From contig JAWKLJ010000002.1 in assembly GCA_041392805.1 (NCBI GenBank), forward strand, positions 387,001 to 451,000: a stretch of DNA of 64,000 nt. The letters are read 5' to 3'. Source of the stretch: Saprospiraceae bacterium (GTDB lineage: Bacteria > Bacteroidota > Bacteroidia > Chitinophagales > Saprospiraceae). The position numbers were made by a program, and so were the translations under genes. This document shows positions 44,400 through 53,770 of this stretch, piece after piece; the first letter of the stretch is position 1; each line of letters starts with the position of its first letter. The notes beneath the pieces were generated by a model. It did not search any database. It was not told where the DNA came from and saw nothing but the letters and a program-made list of their open reading frames with translations.

Positions 44400-45275
44400 T
44401 TATATCGTTTCCTTATGCTTTGCAAAATCCTCGGGCCGAAGCTGTAATTTTTTGGCCAGAATTTTGTCCAGCAGCCTGATGGGGAGGAGGTTGGGCAAAA
44501 ACCAGGTATTGAACCAATCCTTGTTGACGGCAAAGCGGTGTTTAGGCTTCGAGGTTTCGAGGGCCTTTAGGAGAACGACGGCCACCTCCTGTTCGGTCAA
44601 GCCTTTGGGAATGGTATTCACTAGGGCATTTTCCAACCTCATGGAGATAGAATGATAGTAATCCGTTTCTTTGTATCGTTCTTTGTATACGGCTACTTTG
44701 GCCACCATTTCGTTTTTGACAGGCCCGACATAGATATCAATGACATCAATTTCGTAAAGCATGAGTTCGCGGCGTAGCGTATCGCAAAGGCTGTGCATTG
44801 CGCTTTTGGTGGCAGCATAAAGGGCAGAGAAAGGCAAGGGGATGGCCCCAGAGGTAGAACCAACATGGATAATGCGACCGGCCTTTTGCTCGGTCGTTGC
44901 CCTCAATAGTGGTACAAAAGCCTGGATGACATTAAGGCTACCGAAGACATTCACCTCAAATTGATGCCGCATATCGTCTCTACTCAAATTGAGGATAGGG
45001 CCCGGAATATGAATGCCCGCATTGGCGACCAAACCGAATAGATTCTCGCCAGGCGCCAACCTTTGTTTTACCTGCTCCACAGCCTTGGCAATGGCTGCTT
45101 CATCGACCACATCGAATAATAAAGGAGAAATACTATCGCCCCATTCCGCCGTTAGTCGTTCGCCGTCAGCCACTTTTCGTACACTACCGAATACGTGATA
45201 ACCTTTTTCTATAAAATATTGGGCGGCGGTATAGCCAATGCCAGAAGAGACCCCTGTCACTAAGATATGTTGCAT
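44400..45275 (-). CDS. SDR-family oxidoreductase, paralogue 1
   Basis: The 291-residue protein has ILVTGVSSGIGYTAAQYF (cofactor loop), VANAGI, the catalytic serine in VGSTSGAIPLP and the Y-K pair in ALYAATKSAMHSL. The strand end GSVRK suggests NADP preference. It is six bases downstream of paralogue 2 and looks like a tandem duplicate of it. In the lipid-type cluster a keto-reductase role is likely. Confidence 0.92.
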   Translation of the reverse strand: MQHILVTGVSSGIGYTAAQYFIEKGYHVFGSVRKVADGERLTAEWGDSISPLLFDVVDEAAIAKAVEQVKQRLAPGENLFGLVANAGIHIPGPILNLSRDDMRHQFEVNVFGSLNVIQAFVPLLRATTEQKAGRIIHVGSTSGAIPLPFSALYAATKSAMHSLCDTLRRELMLYEIDVIDIYVGPVKNEMVAKVAVYKERYKETDYYHSISMRLENALVNTIPKGLTEQEVAVVLLKALETSKPKHRFAVNKDWFNTWFLPNLLPIRLLDKILAKKLQLRPEDFAKHKETI

Positions 45276-45281
45276 ATTACA

Positions 45282-46142
45282 CTAAGATTTGGAACGAAGA
45301 AAAGAAGGCAAAAGCTTCATTTGTTTTGCTAAAACGCGATCGATCATTCGCGCAGGTAGCATGGTCGGTAGCCGGTATCCTTTGAAATACAAATCCGGTT
45401 TGACGTAGCGATACTTAGGGTTTTTAGCAGTTAATGCTTCGTGGATAGCGGCTGAGATCACTTCCGGTTCCAAGCCAAATTCACGCATTTCCATGGCGGT
45501 CTCCATTCGCCTGCGCATCGGTACTTCAAAGTCCGTTCCCTGGTAGGGTTGGTCGGCATTGTTTAGCTTTTCAACGATTCCCGTTTTTACACGCCCAGGC
45601 ACCACTTCGATTACGTCAACGCCATAGGGATAAAATTCTCTCCTCAAAGTATGGGTCATACTCATTAGGGCGCGTTTGGAGGCAGAATAGGGGCCTAAAA
45701 AAGGCATGGCAATCTCTCCGGATAGGGAGGTAACATTAACAATTCGCCCAGGCTGTTGTCCTTTTTCTCCCCTCAATAAGGGAAAATAGGCTTGACACAA
45801 ATTGAGTGGCCCAAAGGTATTGACCTCAAACTGGTACATCATATCTGCTTTGGAAATATGGGTGATGGGCCCCGAAACGACGGCAGCTGCATTATTCACT
45901 AGTCCAAACAGTGCTTTCCCCTCTAAATGATCCTTAACTTCTGCTGCGCTCTGATGGATAGCCTCCTCGTCTATCAAGTCGAATACCAGGGGGGAAAATT
46001 GCTTGGGATAAGCTTTCCGGAGTTCCTCCGCATCCGATTCGGTTCGTACACAGCCAAATACAAAGAATCCCCGGTCGATCAAGTATCTTACAGACGCAAA
46101 ACCAATGCCACTAGATGTCCCGGTAATTACAATATGTTTCAT
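45282..46142 (-). CDS. SDR-family oxidoreductase, paralogue 2
   Basis: The 286-residue protein has IVITGTSSGIGFASVRYL, VNNAAAV, NVTSLSGEIAMPF and LGPYSASKRALMS. The arginine after the second strand (GCVRTES) suits NADP. Its C-terminal YFKGYRLPTMLPARMIDRVLAKQMKL tail matches the other paralogue's WFLPNLLPIRLLDKILAKKLQL, which supports a duplication. A 107-base hairpin element (46157-46263) precedes it, separating it from the GH3 gene, so it may have its own promoter or be read through. Confidence 0.92.
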   Translation of the reverse strand: MKHIVITGTSSGIGFASVRYLIDRGFFVFGCVRTESDAEELRKAYPKQFSPLVFDLIDEEAIHQSAAEVKDHLEGKALFGLVNNAAAVVSGPITHISKADMMYQFEVNTFGPLNLCQAYFPLLRGEKGQQPGRIVNVTSLSGEIAMPFLGPYSASKRALMSMTHTLRREFYPYGVDVIEVVPGRVKTGIVEKLNNADQPYQGTDFEVPMRRRMETAMEMREFGLEPEVISAAIHEALTAKNPKYRYVKPDLYFKGYRLPTMLPARMIDRVLAKQMKLLPSFLRSKS

Positions 46143-46156
46143 TTATTGGTATTAGG

Positions 46157-46263
46157 TTCTCTGACAATTTCTGTGTTCCGGAGTCAATTGAAAGCAAAAG
46201 ACACAGCTTCCTCTGGTCGCTTTAGCCTTTCACTTTCACTTGACCACAAAAATTGTCAGAGAA
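46157..46263. repeat. 107-base long-hairpin element, copy 3 (diverged)
   Basis: The outer arms are TTCTCTGACAATTTCTGTG and CACAAAAATTGTCAGAGAA (approximately), which differ from copies 1 and 2 at several places in both arms so that pairing is kept. The centre CAGCTTCCTCTGGTCG corresponds to CATTTCCTCTGGTTG and CACTTCCTGTGGTCG in the others. It stands between the GH3 gene and SDR paralogue 2 in the same operon. Confidence 0.8.
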
Positions 46264-46284
46264 GGTGGTATTTTAAACAACTTC

Positions 46285-47793
46285 TTACACTTCTAGCCCT
46301 AGTACGGCTATCAATTCCTCTGCATACTTACGGTCATTAGAAAGGCGAGGCATTTTATTTTGTCCACCCAATTTCCCTTTAGATTTCATATAATTTCGGA
46401 AACCATCTTTGGGAATAGACCGGATGATCAGCGGTTGCAACATAGATCCCTGGATCAGGTCTTTGTAATAAATGTTTTTTTCACAAAGGATTTTATCCAC
46501 TTGGGCGGCAAACGCTGGCAGGTTAGCTGGTTCTTCCACAAATTCGACAAACCATTCATGGTAGGGCAGTTCGCCGGGTTTCGGATTTACCTGCGGCGCA
46601 ACGGTGAATTCGATGATGCCCAGGCCTAATTTATCTGCTACCGTTTGAATAGCATCATCTACCTCCTCGCTAATTACATGTTCGCCAAAGGCGGAGATAA
46701 AATGCTTGGTGCGCCCCGTGACAACAACCCGATAGGGGTTAACAGAAACAAAACGTACCGTATCACCAATAATATATCCCCATAAACCCGAATTGGTATT
46801 CAGAATGATCGCATAATTAGGACCTACCTCTACATCTTGTAATCGCAAACGCGTAGGATTTTCATCGTAAATTTCCTCGGCAGGTACAAATTCGTAAAAG
46901 ATACCTCCATCTAGATTCAATAGCATTCCCTCGGCAGATTGCTCATCCTGGAAAGCGATAAAGCCCTCGGATGCATTGTAGGTTTCGATATAGGCTATAT
47001 CCCTGCCAATGGCATCGCGAAATTGATTCCTATATGGGGTGAAATTGACACCACCATAGACATAAATATTGAAGTTTGGAAAAATTTCTCCGACCGTTTT
47101 CTTTCCGGTTTTTTTGATGAGTTGCTCAAAGTACATCAGTACCCAAGGAGGGATGCCCCCGATCACCGTCATATCTTTTTGGAGGGTTTCATCACAAATC
47201 TTATCCACCTTGGTTTCCCAATCATCAATAATATTGGTCGCATAGGTAGGCGTAAGGTTTTTGCGGAAATAGGAGGGGATATGATGATAAGTGATGCCCG
47301 ACATGCGACCTGCCGTAACGGCACCTACTTGTTGTAATTCAGGACTTCCTTGTATGAATATCAAGCCACCATTGACCCAACTGGCATCCCCTGTTTCGTT
47401 GATGTACATCGCCAGGGCAATTCTGCCCGCATTTATAAAAGTCGGCATCCCTTCTTCAGAAACGGGGATGTATTTCACGCCAGAAGTGGTGCCGGAGGTT
47501 TTTGCCATATATTTGGGCATTCCTTTCCACAAGACGTCTCTTTCACCTGCGATGATACGATCTACATAATCCCGAAAAGATTCGTAATCCCTGAGCGGAA
47601 CAGCTTTTTTATAGTCTTCATAGCTGTTCACCTGATCCAGGCCATGGTCTTTACCAAATGCCGTTTGTGCACCCACACTTACATTGTAAGAAAAAATGTT
47701 TTCCTGGTAGGTAAAGGGATCATTACGCCATTTTTTAATCTTATTTGCGTAAATGCGTGCAACACGCTTCGCTATGAATGATTTGATACTCAT
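46285..47793 (-). CDS. GH3-family acyl-acid amido synthetase
   Basis: The 502-residue protein has the GH3 fold of acyl-adenylate-forming enzymes. The ATP loop MAKTSGTTSGVKYIPV lies near residue 93, YIETYNASEGFIAFQ near 243, a segment NSGLWGYIIGDTVRFVSVNPYRVVVTGRTKHF near 333, and the C-terminal EWFVEFVEEP. GH3 enzymes join carboxylic acids to amino acids through an adenylate; bacterial members are little studied. In this cluster the acid would be a fatty acyl or a similar lipid chain. It starts 9 bases after the desaturase stop. Confidence 0.9.
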   Translation of the reverse strand: MSIKSFIAKRVARIYANKIKKWRNDPFTYQENIFSYNVSVGAQTAFGKDHGLDQVNSYEDYKKAVPLRDYESFRDYVDRIIAGERDVLWKGMPKYMAKTSGTTSGVKYIPVSEEGMPTFINAGRIALAMYINETGDASWVNGGLIFIQGSPELQQVGAVTAGRMSGITYHHIPSYFRKNLTPTYATNIIDDWETKVDKICDETLQKDMTVIGGIPPWVLMYFEQLIKKTGKKTVGEIFPNFNIYVYGGVNFTPYRNQFRDAIGRDIAYIETYNASEGFIAFQDEQSAEGMLLNLDGGIFYEFVPAEEIYDENPTRLRLQDVEVGPNYAIILNTNSGLWGYIIGDTVRFVSVNPYRVVVTGRTKHFISAFGEHVISEEVDDAIQTVADKLGLGIIEFTVAPQVNPKPGELPYHEWFVEFVEEPANLPAFAAQVDKILCEKNIYYKDLIQGSMLQPLIIRSIPKDGFRNYMKSKGKLGGQNKMPRLSNDRKYAEELIAVLGLEV

Positions 47794-47802
47794 ATACTTA
47801 GG

Positions 47803-48900
47803 CTAGATAAAGGTAAGGTTTGTTGGATTATCTCTAGTACCTAACTCTCGTAAAAACAAGAGATGGTCCCGCATTACAGTAGCAAAGGTTTTATTGACAT
47901 ATCGGATATTGTATTCGGCAGCAGTATCTCTGACAATCTTGGTGAGATCATAATAATGAATATGATTGACACCGGGGAACATATGGTGTACGACATGGGT
48001 ATTGATACCGCCAAAGAACCAGTGTATGAATTTATTTTCAGCAGAATAATCCACCGTGGTTAAAATTTGGTGGGTCATAAAGTCCATTTCCACTATACCC
48101 TGATCGTTGGGGAGGGCATAATCACTTTCATAGGTGACGTGCACCGGAAAAGAGACGATAGCGGTGAAAATACCTGCAACAAACATCATAGCCAAGGTAG
48201 CAATTAAGACACTTCCGACGGATAAACCAGTAAAATAAACGGGAAAAACCACCATCATGAGTAAAAACCATATTTTGCTAAGGATGATGATAAAGATCTC
48301 GCTAGTCGGATGTTTTTCGATGACCGTATTGCCGAATTTTTTCTCTTTTAGTAATTTGAAATCCCGGATAAAAATGATGTATGGCCCCAATAAGCTATAA
48401 ATTGCCATCGCATACAAGTGCTGGTAGCGATGAATGGGGGTTCGAGGCGACAAGGGGTTAAGCCGAAGTAATTTGGTTTGGTCAAGGTCTCCGTCGCTAC
48501 CCGGAATATTCGTAAAAGCATGATGAGACACATTGTGTTTTAATCTCCAAAAATAGCTGCTAATACCGAAGAAATTCCAAATATACCCCATAACGTAATT
48601 CACCTTGGGATTGGAAGAGACGGAGTTGTGAACAGAATCGTGACCAATAGCAAAAAGAATAGAAACGATCAAAACGCCCATCCCCAAATAAGCGCCCATT
48701 ACGACCGTATAGTATTGCGGAAATAAAAAGACCAGCGCGTATAGGGTGAAGAACATCACCAGTAGACTGGTTATTTTGAACCAATACAAAGGGGTTGCCT
48801 TTCTATTATGCTGTTGCGTCTTGAAATATTCACTGACTCGTTTTCCTAGGGCGAGGTAAAATTCGCTAGGCTTATCATTTTGAAATGTAACTTTCATCAT
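47803..48900 (-). CDS. Membrane fatty-acid desaturase
   Basis: The 365-residue protein has three histidine boxes of the membrane desaturases: GHDSVHNSV near residue 88, LKHNVSHHAF near 120, and NTHVVHHMFPG near 302. Four or so hydrophobic segments lie around them (for example SLLVMFFTLYALVFLFP and MGAYLGMGVLIVSILFAI). It would introduce a double bond in an acyl chain using a diiron centre and oxygen. It sits between the AGMO-like gene (14 bases) and the GH3 gene. Confidence 0.93.
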   Translation of the reverse strand: MMKVTFQNDKPSEFYLALGKRVSEYFKTQQHNRKATPLYWFKITSLLVMFFTLYALVFLFPQYYTVVMGAYLGMGVLIVSILFAIGHDSVHNSVSSNPKVNYVMGYIWNFFGISSYFWRLKHNVSHHAFTNIPGSDGDLDQTKLLRLNPLSPRTPIHRYQHLYAMAIYSLLGPYIIFIRDFKLLKEKKFGNTVIEKHPTSEIFIIILSKIWFLLMMVVFPVYFTGLSVGSVLIATLAMMFVAGIFTAIVSFPVHVTYESDYALPNDQGIVEMDFMTHQILTTVDYSAENKFIHWFFGGINTHVVHHMFPGVNHIHYYDLTKIVRDTAAEYNIRYVNKTFATVMRDHLLFLRELGTRDNPTNLTFI

Positions 48901-48914
48901 ACTAAATTGTACAG

Positions 48915-50231
48915 TTATTTAAACAGAAAAGAACGAACGGTTTCAAGTCTAGAATTAACTTTGGCATCTGATTGCCTTACTATAAAGAAATGGCGCATTC
49001 GGTATAACCAAACACTAAACGCCAAGAAAATGCCTGCAAAAAGGCTACCCAATGGATCCCCGACCTCCATATTGAGCAAAATAAAAGGAACACCAATGGC
49101 CATTAAGGCCAGGCGAAGGTGCTCCACCTTATAAGCCCATTTTTTCTTTTCCATCAAAACCGGCACGGTCAATGTTGCCATTGTTATCAATAAGGTATAG
49201 GTCAACACTTCACTGAGCGGCATGAATTCCGTATAAAAAGACATCAAGGATTCATATCCATCAGTGACTTTCCCTTTTTTGATCAACATGGCACTCATCA
49301 AGCACATCCCAATAAAAATCTGTAAAAAGACATATATCGATAAGGGCAATGGTGCCTTAGGGTCATAAACCGGCCGATCGAGTGAATTGTTCTTGTCATG
49401 AACTGGCTTCTGCATTCCTTCAGGAGACCAGCCGGGGCGTTTTACAAACAATAATAGTTTATTTTTCCAATCAGGAATAGTCTTAGCTTGTTTAAACAGG
49501 TCCACCCAATAATGGAAGAGCGCCCAATAAACATTGGTGCTAGCCAGCCCTGTTGTAATGCCATACTTCACCTCATCTTCCTCTTTTTGGTAGGTCCCAA
49601 ATAACATATCCCACCAGATAAAGATGCCACCATAGTTTTTATCCAGGTATTTTTCATTTCTACCGTGATGAACCCTATGCAAGGAGGGGGTAACAAAGAT
49701 ATACTCCAGTGGTCCTAGTTTGCCAATCAGCCGAGTATGTAAAAAGAACTGGTGGGTACCGCCAACAATAAAGACGGTCCAGGCAAATTCGGGGACAAAC
49801 CCAAGGATAGGGAGTACACTCAAAAAGAAAGTACGGGCAATAGCTTGGAAACCAGATTGCCGGGATCCTACCGTCAGGTTGTAGTCTTCACTTTGGTGGT
49901 GAACAATATGCACAGCCCAGAGGAAATTCGCTTCATGCCCCGTCCGGTGATACCAATAATACAGAAAATCATAAACCACCAGACACAAAATCCACATCAA
50001 GGGCGTTCTGGGCAACTCTGTGATGGCAAAATTGTCAAATACCCATTTAAAAACAAAGAGCATAGCGATAGCGTAGAAAAAATCAAATAAGCGCTCGGCC
50101 ATACCCGCACTCATATTGGAAACGGCATCGCTAAAATGATAAAGCTTTTTGCCCATCATCCGACCGATGAAATATTCCAGTCCAACAACCATGAAAAAGA
50201 TAGGTGCAATCAGTCCTAAGAATGTTAGCAT
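48915..50231 (-). CDS. Sterol-desaturase/fatty-acid-hydroxylase family protein, AGMO-like
   Basis: The 438-residue protein carries the histidine set of the fatty-acid hydroxylase superfamily: WYHRTGHEANFLWAVHIVHHQSE near residue 91 and SLHRVHHGRN near 183. Hydrophobic segments lie on both sides, and a long C-terminal membrane region (about 310-420) follows, an architecture like alkylglycerol monooxygenase (AGMO). Reactions in the family are diiron- and oxygen-dependent hydroxylations of lipid chains or ether-lipid cleavage. It is second in the cluster, 54 bases after the KAS III double-domain gene. Confidence 0.9.
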   Translation of the reverse strand: MLTFLGLIAPIFFMVVGLEYFIGRMMGKKLYHFSDAVSNMSAGMAERLFDFFYAIAMLFVFKWVFDNFAITELPRTPLMWILCLVVYDFLYYWYHRTGHEANFLWAVHIVHHQSEDYNLTVGSRQSGFQAIARTFFLSVLPILGFVPEFAWTVFIVGGTHQFFLHTRLIGKLGPLEYIFVTPSLHRVHHGRNEKYLDKNYGGIFIWWDMLFGTYQKEEDEVKYGITTGLASTNVYWALFHYWVDLFKQAKTIPDWKNKLLLFVKRPGWSPEGMQKPVHDKNNSLDRPVYDPKAPLPLSIYVFLQIFIGMCLMSAMLIKKGKVTDGYESLMSFYTEFMPLSEVLTYTLLITMATLTVPVLMEKKKWAYKVEHLRLALMAIGVPFILLNMEVGDPLGSLFAGIFLAFSVWLYRMRHFFIVRQSDAKVNSRLETVRSFLFK

Positions 50232-50285
50232 CGTTTTCGATTTTAATTAGTGCAAAATGGTCAGGGAAGGACTATCCAATGGTGT

Positions 50286-52280
50286 CTAGTAGTGGTACAA
50301 TGCGCATCCTACCTGAACACCTGATCCTACACCGATAATCAAAGCAATATCACCAGGTTTTCCCTCCATTTGATCCATGCCATAGGCAATGGAAGACGTA
50401 AAGAGGTCTTTATCACTCATCCTTGCATCTACGAAGAGATCCTTGGGAAGTCCCATCGCTTTGCTAAGTTTAAGGATAAAAGAGGCTGAGATCTGCTGAG
50501 GAATAATTTTTGTAATTTTATTGTCTTTTAGCAGTCCTTTGATGTTGGCTGCCTTGTTTATCGTTTCAACAATGCATGCTACAAAAATTTCTTCCATTTG
50601 TTCATCGATAAATGGATCAATAACTGTAATACCCTTTTCCCATGTACTTGAAATATCTATTTTGTCAATAAAGTCGGGGAATTTTTCAAAGAAAATATCG
50701 CTGAAGCCCTTCTCATTAGCAGCTGCTTTGCGCAGTATCATTCCCGATGCTGTTTCCTCCAGGCCGATCAAGACATCAGGAATGGTTTCTTTGTTATTTT
50801 CGATTTCGGCAGTCAGTACCATTACATTTGTTGCCTTACCACTATTGATCATGTTGGAGGCGACATCAATGGCATTCAAAAAGCCGAGCGCCCCATTCAT
50901 CACATCTAAGGCAAAAGAATTCGTAGCGTTTTTGTAATTATCAGAACGCATTTTGATGTCACCTGCCAGCAAAGCGGCAATGGCAGGTTCGCAAATGAAT
51001 TCATCGCGATATACACCCGCAAAGAGCAACAAGTCGATGTCATCACCACTCATTCCGGATTGATCCAAACAAGCTTTTGCTACGTAATTGGATAAATCAA
51101 AGGTACTCTTTTTAATATTTACGTCTGAAGGGATTGTTCCTATCGAGTCAATGACAACTCGTTTGGGGAGACGAGCAGGCGTCAGGGTGTCATGGCCATT
51201 AGCACTTGCGTTTGTTAAATGGCCATTGCCATTCAGGAGGCGGGTAGGAAGATCATCAAAAGTATAGAGAGAAGCCCCCAAAGTAACACCAGAAGCATTG
51301 ACACTAAAGAGGATATTTTGTCCATCCTTGAAGTTGTGCTTCCGGATATTATCCATGATCGCAACAATATGGGACGTGGAAGAGGTATTTCCCCTTTCCG
51401 CCAGATTATTGATTGTATTTTCATTCGAAAACTTCTGCTTTTCCAGGAGGCGATTTACCTCTTTGATACCAGCTTGAATGCTCAAGGTAGATGTTTGATG
51501 GGTAAGCAGAATATCGACCTCCTTATTGGCGTTTTCTGTGATCATTCGAGCCAATTGTTTCGAGCCTTCTTTTACCGCTACCTCTGCCAATCTGGCCGAC
51601 TCCGTCAGCATGATGGCTCCACCATGGCTAAAGTCGGTTTGTTTAGCAATACACAGTTCGCTGTGATCGCCTAGGGTCAACATTTCCATCTTGTGAAAAC
51701 CGACGTCTTCCCGATCAGATTGTTCCAGGATCAGGGCAACACCAGAGTCGCCAAGGGTGAGGCAAGCCATACGAGGGTCTCTGAAATCGGTAATCTCCTT
51801 TTGTGCATTTTTCGTAAGGTGGGTAATGTATTCGCCACTGACCACCATTACTCGTTTGGCAGCACCAGCTTTGAGATAAGCATCCGCTATATAGATACCT
51901 GTAAAAACACCAGCGCAGGCATTGGAAATATCGAATACGGTGGCTTGATCAAAGCCAAATTCTTTATGCAATTTAATGGCCCCGGAAGGCTCGAAAGAGT
52001 ACCGAGCAGGCTTATCATAATGCGAAATATTACAACATATGACCAAATCTATATCCTTAACGGTATATTTGGAATTGTTTAAACAGGCCTTGATCGCCTT
52101 AATGGCTAAATCAAGGGCAAACTCCTCAACGCCAGCCATTCTTCGTTCCTTAATACCAGAAACACGTTCTAAAGGAAACCTGGGACTGTTGACACATCCA
52201 TCCAGAATTTCCTGAGAAGATACAGCTGTAGGCGGTAAATAGTCACCTATACTTTCGATGATGGTGTTGCCTTTTTTCAT
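50286..52280 (-). CDS. Double KAS III-type protein with degenerate second half
   Basis: The 664-residue protein contains two 3-oxoacyl-ACP synthase III/thiolase-fold units in one chain. Unit 1 (about 1-345) has the catalytic triad: cysteine 122 in DISNACAGVF, histidine 261 in LLTHQTST, and asparagine 298 in ERGNTSS. Unit 2 (about 375-664) has the same fold marks (DIDLLLFAGVYRDEF, IALIIGVGSGVQVGCALYHY) but reads DVMNGALGF where the cysteine should be (Met461), IPQQISAS for the histidine block, and lacks the asparagine. Unit 2 is therefore likely structural or regulatory, as chain-length factors are. The gene is first in the lipid-type cluster and would make a beta-keto chain. The upstream region has a 17-base palindrome. 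Confidence 0.88.
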   Translation of the reverse strand: MKKGNTIIESIGDYLPPTAVSSQEILDGCVNSPRFPLERVSGIKERRMAGVEEFALDLAIKAIKACLNNSKYTVKDIDLVICCNISHYDKPARYSFEPSGAIKLHKEFGFDQATVFDISNACAGVFTGIYIADAYLKAGAAKRVMVVSGEYITHLTKNAQKEITDFRDPRMACLTLGDSGVALILEQSDREDVGFHKMEMLTLGDHSELCIAKQTDFSHGGAIMLTESARLAEVAVKEGSKQLARMITENANKEVDILLTHQTSTLSIQAGIKEVNRLLEKQKFSNENTINNLAERGNTSSTSHIVAIMDNIRKHNFKDGQNILFSVNASGVTLGASLYTFDDLPTRLLNGNGHLTNASANGHDTLTPARLPKRVVIDSIGTIPSDVNIKKSTFDLSNYVAKACLDQSGMSGDDIDLLLFAGVYRDEFICEPAIAALLAGDIKMRSDNYKNATNSFALDVMNGALGFLNAIDVASNMINSGKATNVMVLTAEIENNKETIPDVLIGLEETASGMILRKAAANEKGFSDIFFEKFPDFIDKIDISSTWEKGITVIDPFIDEQMEEIFVACIVETINKAANIKGLLKDNKITKIIPQQISASFILKLSKAMGLPKDLFVDARMSDKDLFTSSIAYGMDQMEGKPGDIALIIGVGSGVQVGCALYHY

Positions 52281-53189
52281 ATCTGAAATAAGTTGATATT
52301 GCTTTCACTTTTCCGGTCATCAAGCCATAATTACCAGATCGATAGTCGCAATAGTTGTTAAAGATATTCTTCTGCTGTTTTTAAAACAGCTCACAAAAGT
52401 CTATAATTATATTAAGTAATGAAAACATTACAATAGATATCATGGTTCACGCTTAATAATTTGGGGCAGTTTTAGCCTGCTGATTAGGTTCGGTTCTAAG
52501 TTTTTCCCTACAAATAATTTCACACAAGGCGTGTTTTGAAAAAAGAAGTTTTACAAGAAGGGTGCATACCAATATAATATGTAAATCAGTTTATATTGTG
52601 AATAAATCAAGCAAAGGCAGTTAGATACTTTTTTTTCAGGTAAAAAAGTTTGGAACCCAAACAAACTTTTTTCCTGGCAGTTCAATTTAGCCGTACAAAT
52701 CCTTGGTTACCCTTTTGCCTGCTTTAAATTCAGGTAGTTAATGGAAAAATGATCAAATTAAAAAGCGTTTTCAAGATGACCGAATGTAACATTTCCAAAT
52801 CTTCAAAGAACTCGCTAAAAGTTAAATGGTACCATAGCTGTATCGCTATGCGCGCTCATTAACAAGCGAATTTTTTTTCTGAAAAAAAATAAAATAAACA
52901 ATTACGGCCAAAATATCGGAATTTTCGTTGATTTATGAGAAGTAAATGATGACATTCTTTCATAATTCCCTCAATTTAAACATAATTCATATAGAAAAGC
53001 AAAAGAAAAAAAACCGTATTTCATTCGGCGAAATGATAGATTTTTGAAAGAAAAAAAGGCTAATTTTTAGGTTTCATCCTATTTTTGTTTTTAAAGTCAG
53101 ATTTTGCCAACTTTTAATAAATGGCCATTGTCATTTGCTGCACTTGATACTTCACCTTCAACCGCTATGAATTTATTTACATGCTTCGC
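52281..53189. other. Long AT-rich intergenic region upstream of the lipid cluster
   Basis: No coding frame is seen in about 900 bases. It must contain the promoter of the KAS III gene (minus strand). A 17-base palindrome, GCTGTTTTTAAAACAGC, lies at 52374-52390, about 95 bases before the start codon, and could be an operator. The remainder is AT-rich without clear structure. Confidence 0.5.
52374..52390. promoter_or_regulatory. Palindrome, candidate operator of the lipid cluster
   Basis: GCTGTTTT and AAAACAGC are perfect inverted repeats around one T. The position (about 95 bases upstream of the KAS III start on the minus strand) suits a repressor or activator site. No regulator gene is adjacent to support it. 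Confidence 0.4.
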
Positions 53190-53515
53190 ATTGCTTGACC
53201 TTTTGGCCCTTTGGGGAATCCTACGTTTTCCAGGCTAGAAGTGGGAAGGTGGAAGTGGGAAGTGGAAGTGGGAAGTCCGAAGTGGGAAGTTCGAAGTGGG
53301 AAGTGGGAAGTGGGAAGTGGGAAGTTCGAAGTCGGAAGTGGGAAAAGTGGGACAATTGCACTCCTCCGCCTTCCGCCTTCATTGCGCTCCTTCGCTTTCC
53401 GCCTTCCCACTTCCGCCTTCCGCCTTCATTGCGCTCCTTCGCTTTCCGCCTTCCCATTTCCGCCTTCCGCTTTCCCACTTCCCACTTCCGCCTTCCACCT
53501 CCCAAACCGCGAATG
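53190..53515. repeat. (GGGAAGT)n simple-repeat array (family B), locus 2
   Basis: It begins with CGTTTTCCAGGCTAGAAGTGG as at locus 1 and continues with GGGAAGT-type units (with GTTCGAA and GGTGGAA variants). The other half is made of CTTCCGCC, GCTCCTTCGCTTTCCGCC and CCCACTTCC. A stretch of four or more GGGAAGT units near 53297-53325 fits the G-quadruplex pattern. Frames through it on both strands are artefacts of the 7-base period. Confidence 0.88.
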
Positions 53516-53770
53516 TCAAAATTTGACCTGGAAAAAGAAATTTGATTTGGGCATTAAAGCGCGACGAAAGCATAAACTGTCCATTCTGGCTTGTCCTTTT
53601 TGCACCATGCTGCGTTGCTCATCACTCAGGTAGCTTTGGCTATTTTCGATCTTCGCGCCTTGCCTGGTACAAAAATTACTGCCCCATAATTGAACACTTT
53701 ATGCTTTCCTCGCGCTTAAATCTGATATTTTACGTATTTTGGTCAAATCAATTACTAAAAACTAACAATT
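53516..53770. other. Intergenic region upstream of the GlsB-like gene
   Basis: No gene is seen. GTATTTTGG at about 53735 resembles a degenerate Bacteroidota promoter box but is one base short of TAnnTTTG, so it is not called as a promoter. Confidence 0.4.

Noticed and set aside
43953..44447. Plus-strand frame through the 123-base units, which looked like a repeat protein or CRISPR-like array
   Set aside because: The units are identical, have no unique spacers and include an A-run and hairpin; the openness is explained by 123 being divisible by three.
53177..53633. Several overlapping frames on both strands over the (GGGAAGT)n array
   Set aside because: A 7-base repeat gives open frames by chance in several phases; composition is low complexity and no start signal is present.
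53735..53745. Possible promoter box GTATTTTGG before the GlsB-like gene
   Set aside because: It is one base short of the TAnnTTTG consensus and no -33 TTG is at the proper distance.
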